Origin: Prochlorococcus marinus XMU1402
GTDB lineage: Bacteria; Cyanobacteriota; Cyanobacteriia; PCC-6307; Cyanobiaceae
Direction of reading: 5' to 3'
DNA length: 64,000 nt
Assembly (NCBI RefSeq): GCF_017696205.1
Contig: NZ_JAAORD010000001.1
Span: 930,001-994,000, forward strand
Within the stretch, counting starts at the first letter, position 1. Each line of letters begins with the position of its first letter. Below, in pieces: positions 34,310-41,187 of the stretch. The translations under genes were made by a program, and so were the position numbers. The notes under the pieces are model-generated. The model was not told where the DNA came from. It saw only the letters and a program-made list of their open reading frames with translations, and made no database searches.

Positions 34310-34417
34310 ATGATAGAAGTAGTTTGGTCAGTAAATATAATGATTGCAATACTGATTATTGGTGTTGCCTGGGTTCTTTATTACATATTTACTTATGATC
34401 AAAAATTTACTTCTTAG
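34310..34417 (+). CDS. Small one-helix membrane protein (35 aa)
   Basis: ATG at 34310 gives MIEVVWSVNIMIAILIIGVA followed by WVLYYIFTYDQKFTS, a single helix with an aromatic edge. Its stop is 4 bp before the Nif11-like gene. Not recognised. Confidence 0.5.
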   Translation: MIEVVWSVNIMIAILIIGVAWVLYYIFTYDQKFTS

Positions 34418-34421
34418 ATAA

Positions 34422-34604
34422 ATGTCAGATAAAGATCTAAGTAATTTTCTAAAAAAAATAGAGCAACTTAATCAAATTGCTGAGCTAATAAAAATTAATC
34501 CTAGTAAAAAGTTATCCCTTTCAAAATGCAAGAATCATGATGAAGTAATTAGATTAACCACTGAATGGGGTTTTGATATTGGTAAAAGGTGGGGAGAATA
34601 TTAA
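34422..34604 (+). CDS. Nif11-like domain peptide without core (60 aa)
   Basis: The pattern MS..DLSNFLKKIE, then NHDEVIRLTTEWGFDIGKRW fits the Nif11 leader-like domain. It ends two residues later with no Gly-Gly cleavage site and no Cys/Ser/Thr-rich core, and no lanthipeptide synthetase is in the window. It is therefore either a stand-alone Nif11 protein or a relic. It follows a 35-residue membrane peptide by 4 bp. Confidence 0.7.
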   Translation: MSDKDLSNFLKKIEQLNQIAELIKINPSKKLSLSKCKNHDEVIRLTTEWGFDIGKRWGEY

Positions 34605-34689
34605 TTGATTTTATTACCAGCATTATTAAAATTGCCATCAACTTCAAATTAAATTCCTAAGATTAATTAGTATTTCTTGTATTGGAGTT

Positions 34690-35439
34690 ATGAAAGAAAT
34701 TGGAGAGATAAAGTCAAATATATATAAAATAGCTGCTGTTACAGATAGAGGGCAAAGATTAAATAAATTAATTTCTCCTATGTATGAGGAAAAAGCTAAT
34801 GAAATGGATGAATTGATTGATGCTCTTAAAGACTTTAGTTTTGAAATATCAGAAAAATTATTGTCTGGAGAGTGGGAATTGATTTTTTCTAATGTTGAAT
34901 TATTTCGAAGTTCTCCTTTCTTCCTTGCTATTGAAAAGGCATTAAATGATGAATTTAAAAGTAATCTTTTTTTTAAATTACATCAATTGCAAGTAGGATC
35001 CTATGGCATATCAACTATTGGGAGAATTGCTCAAAAGATTGATTTTGAAAAAAAAGAATTTATATCTACTTTTGACACTACAATATTTGGGCTTACAACT
35101 ATTCCTATCTTAGGTTGGTTCAAACTATTGCCTACTTTTGGTGGAAGAGTCATAACCCTGGCAAGTGATTTAGTTTTAAGGAATAATTTACTTGATATGA
35201 ACTTACAAATGACAAAAGTTTCCAAAGTTGATGGACTTAATAAGATTCCATTATTTAGTGAATTACTTATGGATAGATGGTATCCAGTTAAAGAGGTATG
35301 GAATAAGTTACCTTGGAATAAAGAATCGCCAAATTGCCAGGTTTCAATTGTATATTTAGACGATGAAATGAGAATTATGCAGGATATGTATGGGTCTATT
35401 TTTATTTATATAAGGCCTTCAATTTCCTTGTTGAATTAA
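34690..35439 (+). CDS. PAP/fibrillin family protein (249 aa)
   Basis: A helical N-terminal region (NIYKIAAVTDRGQRLNKLIS) leads to the fibrillin core: LLSGEWELIFSNVELFRSSP, GYGISTIGR-like strands (VGSYGISTIGRIAQKIDF) and a late IVYLDDEMRIMQDMYGSIFI. It is the longer of two fibrillins in this window and probably acts at thylakoid membranes or lipid bodies. Confidence 0.8.
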   Translation: MKEIGEIKSNIYKIAAVTDRGQRLNKLISPMYEEKANEMDELIDALKDFSFEISEKLLSGEWELIFSNVELFRSSPFFLAIEKALNDEFKSNLFFKLHQLQVGSYGISTIGRIAQKIDFEKKEFISTFDTTIFGLTTIPILGWFKLLPTFGGRVITLASDLVLRNNLLDMNLQMTKVSKVDGLNKIPLFSELLMDRWYPVKEVWNKLPWNKESPNCQVSIVYLDDEMRIMQDMYGSIFIYIRPSISLLN

Positions 35440-35494
35440 AATTCAATCTCTAATGATTAATTAAAACACTGAACAATATGACCAGCAGTTAAAT

Positions 35495-35656
35495 TCAAGA
35501 TAATAATCCAGATCCTTTCAAATAAAATTTAAATAAAAGAATCACTAAAAGGTTTACTATTGCTAAGGCTACTAAACCATTTCTGTTTTTTACATCTAAT
35601 TTCTTGACTAAATTAGAAAGATAAACTACTGGATTTTCTGGCTCTTTATTATCCAA
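35495..35656 (-). CDS. Small one-helix membrane protein (53 aa)
   Basis: A TTG at 35656 starts MDNKEPENPVVYLSNLVKKL then DVKNRNGLVALAIVNLLVIL and a short polar end. The acidic start and single helix look coding. Not recognised. Confidence 0.5.
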   Translation of the reverse strand: MDNKEPENPVVYLSNLVKKLDVKNRNGLVALAIVNLLVILLFKFYLKGSGLLS

Positions 35657-35752
35657 ATTTTATTTAAATATTAATTTGACAAGAAAATATCACAGTTTCA
35701 TTTGAAGAATCAAAATTGTAAAGATGAATATCCAAAAAGAAATAAATAATTT

Positions 35753-36127
35753 TTAACCCATAATTCCTGCATTTCTTAAAAACGCTTTACCCATATTGCC
35801 AATTACAAAAAATAGAGACAGATTAATTAAAAGTACTATTAATAATGCCAACATTTTATAGTTTGGATTAGTTGAAATGCCATCAAATCCATTATTAAGA
35901 AATCTTTTAAAAAGTGATTTGTCAATTTTTAGTTTTTGTTGCTCAGAATCAAGTTTTACTTTTTCTTCTGAAGAATCTTGATTACTTGCATTCTCTAGAA
36001 ATTCTGTAAATGCCTTAACATTTTCTTCTTTTTTATTCCCCTCATTAAGATCTTTATTGTCTTCATTCAAATTAGGGGACGATTCGATTGAATTATTTTC
36101 CTCAGGATTAAGTTTTGAATCTTCCAA
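35753..36127 (-). CDS. Acidic tail-anchored protein (124 aa)
   Basis: About 75 residues of Asn/Glu/Asp/Lys-rich low-complexity sequence (LNPEENNSIESSPNLNED and so on) precede a conserved-looking end: FLNNGFDGISTNP, then a helix (LALLIVLLINLSLFFVIGNM). A terminator-like hairpin lies 35 bp upstream of its start. Not recognised. Confidence 0.55.
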   Translation of the reverse strand: MEDSKLNPEENNSIESSPNLNEDNKDLNEGNKKEENVKAFTEFLENASNQDSSEEKVKLDSEQQKLKIDKSLFKRFLNNGFDGISTNPNYKMLALLIVLLINLSLFFVIGNMGKAFLRNAGIMG

Positions 36128-36161
36128 ATTAATAGTAAATGCTAGGATTATATTACACCAT

Positions 36162-36196
36162 AAAAAAAACCCACTCGATCAATTGAAGAGAGGGTT
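36162..36196 (-). terminator. Terminator-like hairpin upstream of the gene at 35753
   Basis: On the minus strand AACCC-T-CTC pairs with GAG-T-GGGTT around an 11-base loop and is followed by eight T. There is no annotated minus-strand gene before it, so it either attenuates the gene at 35753-36127 or ends a small RNA starting around 36200-36300. Confidence 0.5.
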
Positions 36197-36306
36197 AGCT
36201 AAGGTTAAAGTTCTTGTATTGATAATAATTTATTTTAATTAAATTTGCGGTTGTAGAATAATGAAGTTTTAATTTAGACTATATTCAAGGTGAATTTTTC
36301 TTACAC

Positions 36307-36513
36307 ATGTTAGATGCGAATACTAAAAAAGCATGTAAAGATGATCCCTCAATAAGAGAAATTAAAATTAGAAATATAGAACATGCTATTGAACAAGCAG
36401 AATTGATGATAAAAGAATCAAAAATGAGCCAAGAAGAATTAATCTTTTTAAAAAGAAAAATATCGGACTCAAGACAAGATTTAGAGATACTTTATTTAAT
36501 GAAAATTCAATGA
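36307..36513 (+). CDS. Hypothetical helical protein (68 aa)
   Basis: Highly helical and charged, with heptad-like spacing (IRNIEHAIEQAELMIKESKM, then EELIFLKRKISDSRQDLEIL), possibly a short coiled coil. Not recognised. Confidence 0.55.
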   Translation: MLDANTKKACKDDPSIREIKIRNIEHAIEQAELMIKESKMSQEELIFLKRKISDSRQDLEILYLMKIQ

Positions 36514-36628
36514 ATATAAATTTTTTAATCTTTAAAAGGATTGAATTTATGCAAAGAAAATTAATTTGTATATTTGAAGACTTATAAAGTTTAAAGGGAA
36601 TGTAATTATTTGTATAAAAGTTTTATTT

Positions 36629-36730
36629 ATGTCTAAAAATAATCTATATATACCTTTAAAGGTTGTTCCATACATCTTCATTTCAATTACAGCCATAGCA
36701 ATAACAGCAGCTACATATGTAATTACATAG
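36629..36730 (+). CDS. Small one-helix membrane protein (33 aa)
   Basis: ATG at 36629 gives MSKNNLYIPLKVVPYIFISI followed by TAIAITAATYVIT. A strong terminator begins inside the last codons, showing a short dedicated transcript. The size and single helix are like photosynthetic minor subunits, but I cannot match it to one. Confidence 0.55.
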   Translation: MSKNNLYIPLKVVPYIFISITAIAITAATYVIT

Positions 36731-36755
36731 TTCTATAAGCTATGTAAATTTTTTT
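36723..36755 (+). terminator. Rho-independent terminator overlapping a stop codon
   Basis: TTACATAG (36723-36730) pairs with CTATGTAA (36740-36747), followed by a T-rich run. The 5' arm contains the last codons and stop of the 33-residue gene. Confidence 0.8.
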
Positions 36756-36795
36756 AGATATTAAATAAATTAAAATATTTGTAATAACTAATTGT

Positions 36796-37038
36796 ATGAA
36801 TAAATTCAAAATAGCAATTTTTACAATATCAATAATCATATTTTCCCTAATTGGAATTAAAAAATTAATTTATATAAATCAAGTTAAAGATATAAAAAAT
36901 AAAGAAGAATCATTTTTAAATGAATCTATACGTGTTTTAAATGAATGTTTCGATCTAGAAAATAAAAATAAAAGAACTCTTAATAAATCAATTGATTTAA
37001 TTGAGTATTGCTTAAAGGAATATGGATATAAAAACTGA
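36796..37038 (+). CDS. Hypothetical membrane-anchored protein (80 aa)
   Basis: An N-terminal helix (KIAIFTISIIIFSLIGI) anchors a Lys/Asn/Glu-rich helical domain (NESIRVLNECFDLENKNKRT) ending in CLKEYGYKN. Not recognised. Confidence 0.5.
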   Translation: MNKFKIAIFTISIIIFSLIGIKKLIYINQVKDIKNKEESFLNESIRVLNECFDLENKNKRTLNKSIDLIEYCLKEYGYKN

Positions 37039-37165
37039 TTTCAAAACTTGAATGATGAATTTCCTTAATACTCCACTAATATGCAAATAAAAATTTCTCA
37101 TCAATAATCTTGTTATGTTCCATAATTTTTTATTAAAAATATTTTCCTAATTTAATTTTTTTAAA

Positions 37166-37573
37166 ATGACTAAAGTTAAATGTTCTTATTTAGGAAATTT
37201 AAACTGTGAGGCTATTCATCTACAATCTGGAAGTCTTATTAGAACTGATGCACCTTTAGATCACTGCGGTAAAGGTGAAAGTTTTTCCCCAACTGATTTA
37301 TTAGCAACATCTCTAGGTACTTGCCTGCTAACCATCATGGCAATCAAAGCCAATTCGAAAGGCTTTGATTTGAAAGGTATATATTTAAATATTGAAAAAG
37401 TAATGACACAAAATAGCGAGAGGAAGATAAAAGAACTAGTAATAGATATTTTTATACCAGAGAGCACTTCTAATGAAACTATTGATTTTTTGAAAAAAGC
37501 TTCCAAAGAATGTCCAGTTACAAGAAATTTATCTCAAGAAATAGATATTAAAATTAGTTGGCATCATGAATAA
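37166..37573 (+). CDS. OsmC family protein
   Basis: The family landmarks are FSPTDLLATSLGTCLLTIMA, with one reactive Cys, and KKASKECPVTRNLSQEIDIK with the second. Length 135 is normal. OsmC/Ohr proteins reduce organic hydroperoxides with lipoyl or thiol partners; whether this is OsmC, Ohr or a YhfA-like subgroup cannot be settled here. Confidence 0.9.
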   Translation: MTKVKCSYLGNLNCEAIHLQSGSLIRTDAPLDHCGKGESFSPTDLLATSLGTCLLTIMAIKANSKGFDLKGIYLNIEKVMTQNSERKIKELVIDIFIPESTSNETIDFLKKASKECPVTRNLSQEIDIKISWHHE

Positions 37574-37602
37574 ATCTCAAACATAGTAATTACAAAAATA
37601 TA

Positions 37603-37713
37603 ATGAAATACTTTATTGGAATAATAATTCTTTTATTTGGAATATATATAATTGCAGACTTGGCATTAAAGACTAGGTATACAAGAAAAAGACTTTCAAA
37701 AGGGAAAAAATAA
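37603..37713 (+). CDS. Small one-helix membrane protein (36 aa)
   Basis: ATG at 37603 gives MKYFIGIIILLFGIYIIADL, then a basic tail (ALKTRYTRKRLSKGKK). It lies 29 bp after osmC in the same direction. Not recognised. Confidence 0.5.
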   Translation: MKYFIGIIILLFGIYIIADLALKTRYTRKRLSKGKK

Positions 37714-37788
37714 ATCTTTTAAATTTTAATATTGCAGATAAAGTTAATAGATTTATTTTTGCACTAATAATTAAGTCATATTTTAGTC

Positions 37789-38073
37789 TTATTTTTTCAC
37801 TATTTTTTGGTCAATCAAACTAATCAAAGGGATCATGAAATTTACATTTATTCCAACAGTGCACCATGCATAAATAACAAGAAAAAATATTTTTATAAAT
37901 AAATTAGGGGGTAAGGTGAAAAATATTTTGAAAAACCCTCCAATGAATAATACTAATATTCCAATTTGAAAAAGACCTTTGATTATCCATTTAAGTCCAT
38001 TTTTTTTAATGTTTATATAAAACCAGAAAAAAACAAAACTAAATAATAAAAAATATATAAAATTTATGATCAT
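37789..38073 (-). CDS. Hypothetical membrane protein (94 aa)
   Basis: Three hydrophobic segments (FIYFLLFSFVFFWFYINI, GLFQIGILVLFIGGFFKIFF and IKIFFLVIYAWCTVGINVNF). A Fur-family-like palindrome lies 44 bp before its start. Not recognised. Confidence 0.55.
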   Translation of the reverse strand: MIINFIYFLLFSFVFFWFYINIKKNGLKWIIKGLFQIGILVLFIGGFFKIFFTLPPNLFIKIFFLVIYAWCTVGINVNFMIPLISLIDQKIVKK

Positions 38074-38117
38074 CTTTTTGGAGAAAATCTAATAAATTTG
38101 CCATTATCAAGGCATGA

Positions 38118-38129
38118 TGATAATTATCA
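38118..38129. promoter_or_regulatory. Fur/Zur-like palindrome
   Basis: TGATAATTATCA is a perfect 12-bp inverted repeat 45 bp from the start of the minus-strand membrane gene at 38073. It resembles half-sites bound by Fur-family regulators, one of which (zur-type) is encoded in this window. In DNA this AT-rich such a palindrome could be chance. Confidence 0.35.
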
Positions 38130-38213
38130 CTTCTTTATCTGCTAATTTTTTTTAAAAAAGGAAAAGTTATACAAAAAACAATAAAAAAAATTTATTTTTT
38201 TTAACTTTTTATC

Positions 38214-38597
38214 TTAAAACATTTTAGATTTTAGTAAATCAACTCTTTTTTGATTCACTCCCAAATCACTTTCTCCAACTCTTGATTCTGATCTTATTGA
38301 TAAGATGTTTGATTCAGGTAAAAAGGAAACTTCTAAGTCGTCTACATACTTCATCCATTTACTGGTTGCCTCAGCATGAAGATAATCGCCATCAATTTCT
38401 ACAATCTCAGTTCTTGGAGTGTTTTCGATAAATGTTTTAATCTCTTCAAAAGGTTTCTCAATATTATTTACTTCCCATTCTTCTCGTACACAATGAGCAA
38501 TCTCTACACAAGGTTTTAGTTCTATATGTGAGGCAAATGATGAAGAAGGGAATATAAAGCTTGAACAAATTAAAATTGCTAAAAGAAGTATTTGCAT
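38214..38597 (-). CDS. DUF1499 family secreted protein
   Basis: A signal peptide (ILLLAILICSSFIFPSSSFA) precedes the DUF1499 core: KPCVEIAHCVREEW with the two Cys, GDYLHAEATSKWMKYVDDLE, then ILSIRSESRVGESDLGVNQK. Length is normal. Function of the family is unknown; here it is probably lumenal or periplasmic. Confidence 0.85.
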   Translation of the reverse strand: MQILLLAILICSSFIFPSSSFASHIELKPCVEIAHCVREEWEVNNIEKPFEEIKTFIENTPRTEIVEIDGDYLHAEATSKWMKYVDDLEVSFLPESNILSIRSESRVGESDLGVNQKRVDLLKSKMF

Positions 38598-38725
38598 TAA
38601 CAGAAGAATTTAACGATTCATAATCTAACGAATTAAATTACTAATTAGTAATGAAGACCTAACTATTTTATAAGAAAACATATATGTTTTTATATTCAGA
38701 ATTTAATATGTACTTCTAATAATCC

Positions 38726-38828
38726 TCAAAAAAAAAGATCCCTCTAAGAGAGATCTTTTTAAAATTGATTTAAATCAAGTGTTTCCTTGTTTCCACTGAG
38801 ATAAATCAATTCCTCCTACACACTCTTC
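38726..38828 (-). ncRNA. Yfr2-like small RNA
   Basis: On the minus strand the sequence GGAAACAAGGAAACA (38794-38780) is the repeated loop motif I know from the cyanobacterial Yfr2 (Cyano-1) RNA family. It is enclosed by an outer stem TTGATTT/AAATCAA (38803-38809 with 38765-38771) and inner AGTG/CACT, and followed by a terminator at 38730-38760. A TATTAG -10-like element just upstream places the 5' end near 38826. Family recognition is from motif and structure only. Confidence 0.7.
38730..38760 (-). terminator. Terminator of the Yfr2-like RNA
   Basis: AAAAAGATC and GATCTTTTT arms (38752-38760, 38732-38740), an A-C mismatch, then an inner GAG/CTC stem; a T run follows on the minus strand. Confidence 0.85.
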
Positions 38829-38897
38829 TAATATCACACTTAAATTCAAAATATGTAATGTCTAATAGACCTCTATTTTAACTGTCACATCTCAAAA

Positions 38898-38978
38898 AAA
38901 AATACAAAAAGTACTCAAACTTTGCGGCCGAGTACTTTTAAAGTTATCAGAAAAAAGTGTGTGAGGAGTTTCTGATGT
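38898..38978 (-). ncRNA. Yfr1-like small RNA
   Basis: The minus strand contains ACTCCTCACAC (38969-38959), identical to the conserved unpaired core of the cyanobacterial Yfr1 RNA. It sits in a loop closed by ATCAGAAA/TTTCTGAT and is followed by a perfect 10-bp terminator stem (AAAAGTACTC/GAGTACTTTT, 38930-38939 and 38907-38916) with a T run. TAGATT upstream could be the -10. From memory, Yfr1 is usually found elsewhere (near guaB and trxA), so this may be a second or relocated copy. Confidence 0.7.
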
Positions 38979-39050
38979 ATTTAATCTACTCCGTAGGTAA
39001 TTTAAAAGGCTACAGTATAAATTACTAATTAATTAAATCTTTCAGAAAAA

Positions 39051-39239
39051 TTGGACGTTGATGAAAAAAATAATCAAAAAGATAAAAAATTCTTGAAAAT
39101 CATTTACAAAAAAATCTTTTTTATTATTTCGGCAATTGCTCTTTTTTCAGTAATAGTAGGTGTTGTCAAATATTCGCTTACTTATATTGAAAATAATCCC
39201 GAAAAATACTTACCTACACAAAAGCAGGACAAAAATTAA
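39051..39239 (+). CDS. Small membrane protein (62 aa)
   Basis: A TTG at 39051 starts a Lys/Asp-rich N-terminus (MDVDEKNNQKDKKFLKIIYK), a helix (IFFIISAIALFSVIVGVVKY) and a polar end. Not recognised. The start codon is the weak point. Confidence 0.45.
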   Translation: MDVDEKNNQKDKKFLKIIYKKIFFIISAIALFSVIVGVVKYSLTYIENNPEKYLPTQKQDKN

Positions 39240-39304
39240 GTATAAATTCACTTCAAAAAATCTATAAAGTGTCTTAAATATGATCTACATTGACAGCTTG
39301 AGTC

Positions 39305-39448
39305 ATGAAAATCAAAAACACTTCAGTTCTTAATCAGAATAATATTCATTTAAGTCAATTTAAAAATAAGCATAAATATCAAATACTTGAAAATTATTGG
39401 AAGAAAAGAAAGAAAGAATGTGAAAAAAATCTTTCAAAATTTTGCTAA
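39305..39448 (+). CDS. Candidate basic peptide (47 aa)
   Basis: ATG at 39305 gives MKIKNTSVLNQNNIHLSQFK and ends KKECEKNLSKFC, with two Cys in a very basic background. It is 9 bp upstream of the next gene. It could be real but its composition is close to that of random AT-rich frames. Confidence 0.35.
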   Translation: MKIKNTSVLNQNNIHLSQFKNKHKYQILENYWKKRKKECEKNLSKFC

Positions 39449-39457
39449 CCGATAATT

Positions 39458-39706
39458 ATGAATTTTATTTTTTCTTTTTTATTAGCATCTGTAATGTGGG
39501 TACAAGTTCCACAATGGGAAGCTGACTGGTCAAAATGTGCTGTAGATGTTCCCGATTCATCATGTCACTGGTACGTAGCTGCTCCAGATAATACGTTTGG
39601 GGAAGGATTTAATTGGGAAAACGCTCCTTGGTTTGATGCTAATGGATTACAGGATGTAGCAAAAATTGAGAAAGAATCTGTAGTAGAAAAACTTCAAAAT
39701 AACTAA
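39458..39706 (+). CDS. Small Trp-rich secreted or membrane protein (82 aa)
   Basis: A hydrophobic start (MNFIFSFLLASVMWVQVP) is followed by a Trp-rich region with two Cys (WEADWSKCAVDVPDSSCHWY, then NWENAPWFDANG). The composition is far from AT-driven noise, so it is a real gene. Not recognised. Confidence 0.65.
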   Translation: MNFIFSFLLASVMWVQVPQWEADWSKCAVDVPDSSCHWYVAAPDNTFGEGFNWENAPWFDANGLQDVAKIEKESVVEKLQNN

Positions 39707-39789
39707 AGTTTCTATTTCATCAATTAACTTTTAAAAGTATTTAAATCTAGTTGCTTAGTGGTTAAGTTTTGATTAATTAAAAAATTTTT

Positions 39790-39936
39790 ATGCGTTTCAA
39801 AGTAAGTCTCAAAAAAAATGGAAAGGAATTTGATGAAGTTGTTATAGCTAATAATAAAAAAGAGGCTATGGAAGTAGCTTTAAAAAACAATCCAGAAGCT
39901 CAAGCATTAAACTCTGATTGGACATTTAAGATTTAA
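39790..39936 (+). CDS. Small soluble protein (48 aa)
   Basis: ATG at 39790 gives MRFKVSLKKNGKEFDEVVIA, then NNKKEAMEVALKNNPEAQAL and SDWTFKI. A beta-hairpin, helix, strand pattern is apparent. Its stop abuts the znuB stop on the other strand. Not recognised. Confidence 0.6.
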   Translation: MRFKVSLKKNGKEFDEVVIANNKKEAMEVALKNNPEAQALNSDWTFKI

Positions 39937-40722
39937 TTATTTACGAAGTTTAGGAATCAAAAGAGATGCGACACAAATAACACTAATTGCAGGTCCAGGC
40001 GACAAATTAAAGACTATAGAGAGAATAAAGCCCAGAAGTGAGATACATAATCCAAAAAATGAAGACCTCATCATTGCAATTCTTAAACTATGAGCCTTAT
40101 TTAGCCCTAACAGTGTTGGGGTAGAAAGAAGAGCAATAACAAGAATTACTCCCACTGCTGACATTGAACTAACAATTACTAATGCCGTTGTAAAACTCAA
40201 AGCAAGATTTAATAAAGATACGTTTATACCACTCGCGGATGCACCTTCTGGATCTAATCCAACATAAACAACCTTTTCATATCCAAAAGTCATTAAAAGT
40301 ATAAATACTAAAAAAGCAATTAATGTTCTAAGTAAATCTCCAAAATTTGCTGTCAATAAATCGCCAAATAATACTGCCTCCAAATCAATCCTTATTCCGA
40401 GTAGAGGGATTATAAGGACACCAAACCCAAGCATTCCAGCAAGAATAGTATTCATAACTGCTTCATAATTTTCACTTTTTCTATTAGTTAAACTTTCCGC
40501 AATTACTGAGCCCAGAAGACCACTTATAACACCACCAATTGAAGGGTGAATTCCAAGTGCTAATGCGAGAGCAAGTCCAGGCAACACACAATGAGAGATT
40601 AAATTAACTTGTAATAATCTCTTATGAGTGATTAATACAGTTCCCATAGCTGGGCATAAAATCCCAGAGAATATAGTTATTATTAATGGAACCAGCCACC
40701 AGTTGTTATTAATAAAAGACAT
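39937..40722 (-). CDS. znuB: Zinc ABC transporter permease
   Basis: A 261-residue metal-type ABC permease with about eight membrane segments. ILCPAMGTVLITHKRLLQVN near the N-terminus, LIS-HC-VLPGLALA (LISHCVLPGLALALALG) and the coupling-loop sequence GLDPEGASASGINVSLLNLA are typical of the ZnuB/MntB family. With znuC and znuA it forms the high-affinity zinc importer. It is separated from znuC by the opposite-strand regulator gene. Confidence 0.92.
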   Translation of the reverse strand: MSFINNNWWLVPLIITIFSGILCPAMGTVLITHKRLLQVNLISHCVLPGLALALALGIHPSIGGVISGLLGSVIAESLTNRKSENYEAVMNTILAGMLGFGVLIIPLLGIRIDLEAVLFGDLLTANFGDLLRTLIAFLVFILLMTFGYEKVVYVGLDPEGASASGINVSLLNLALSFTTALVIVSSMSAVGVILVIALLSTPTLLGLNKAHSLRIAMMRSSFFGLCISLLGFILSIVFNLSPGPAISVICVASLLIPKLRK

Positions 40723-40778
40723 TATTCGAAAGATTCGGTATGATCAAAAATACGAGGCAAAAAAAGATTTTGGAAACA

Positions 40779-41174
40779 ATGGTAACTAAGTCTGACATTA
40801 CCAAAAGACAAGAACAACTTCTTGAAGAACTTAATAAATGCGAGGATGAATTGAGCGGTCAAGAATTGCATAGGCAGTTGATCACAAAAGGCAAATCTAT
40901 GGGGTTGACCACTGTTTATAGAAATCTGCAAATCTTGATAAAGCATGGATTAATTCGTTCTAGACATCTCCCAACAGGAGAGGTTCTTTACACTCCCGTA
41001 GACAGAGATATTCATCATTTGACCTGTGTTCAATGCGGAGAGACGTCGAAAATGGAAGGTTGTCCTGTTAAAGATATTCATGTCCCTAAAAAAAATCCAA
41101 GAAAGTTTCAACTTTTGTTTCATACACTCGAATATTTTGGCCTTTGCCAAAACTGTTATCAAGCTCAAAATTAA
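40779..41174 (+). CDS. zur: Fur-family regulator, probable Zur
   Basis: The winged-helix part SGQELHRQLITKGKSMGLTT then VYRNLQILIKHGLIRSR is the Fur-family DNA-binding motif. The metal part has HHLTCVQCGETSKM and FGLCQNCYQ, two CxxC pairs forming the structural zinc site. Position inside the znu cluster makes zinc sensing the best guess. I use ATG at 40779; ATG at 40740 would add a basic 13-residue stretch not needed for the fold and start 18 bp from znuB. Confidence 0.9.
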   Translation: MVTKSDITKRQEQLLEELNKCEDELSGQELHRQLITKGKSMGLTTVYRNLQILIKHGLIRSRHLPTGEVLYTPVDRDIHHLTCVQCGETSKMEGCPVKDIHVPKKNPRKFQLLFHTLEYFGLCQNCYQAQN

Positions 41175-41187
41175 TAAGGAACATTTT

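Noticed and set aside
34422-34604. Lanthipeptide precursor
   Set aside because: There is no Gly-Gly site, no Cys/Ser/Thr core and no LanM-type gene in the window.
36057-36242. 61-residue plus-strand frame
   Set aside because: It mirrors the acidic N-terminus of the minus-strand gene at 35753 and runs through a terminator hairpin.
40722-40946. 74-residue minus-strand frame between znuC and znuB
   Set aside because: It is the reverse shadow of the zur-type gene, which has clear Fur-family motifs.
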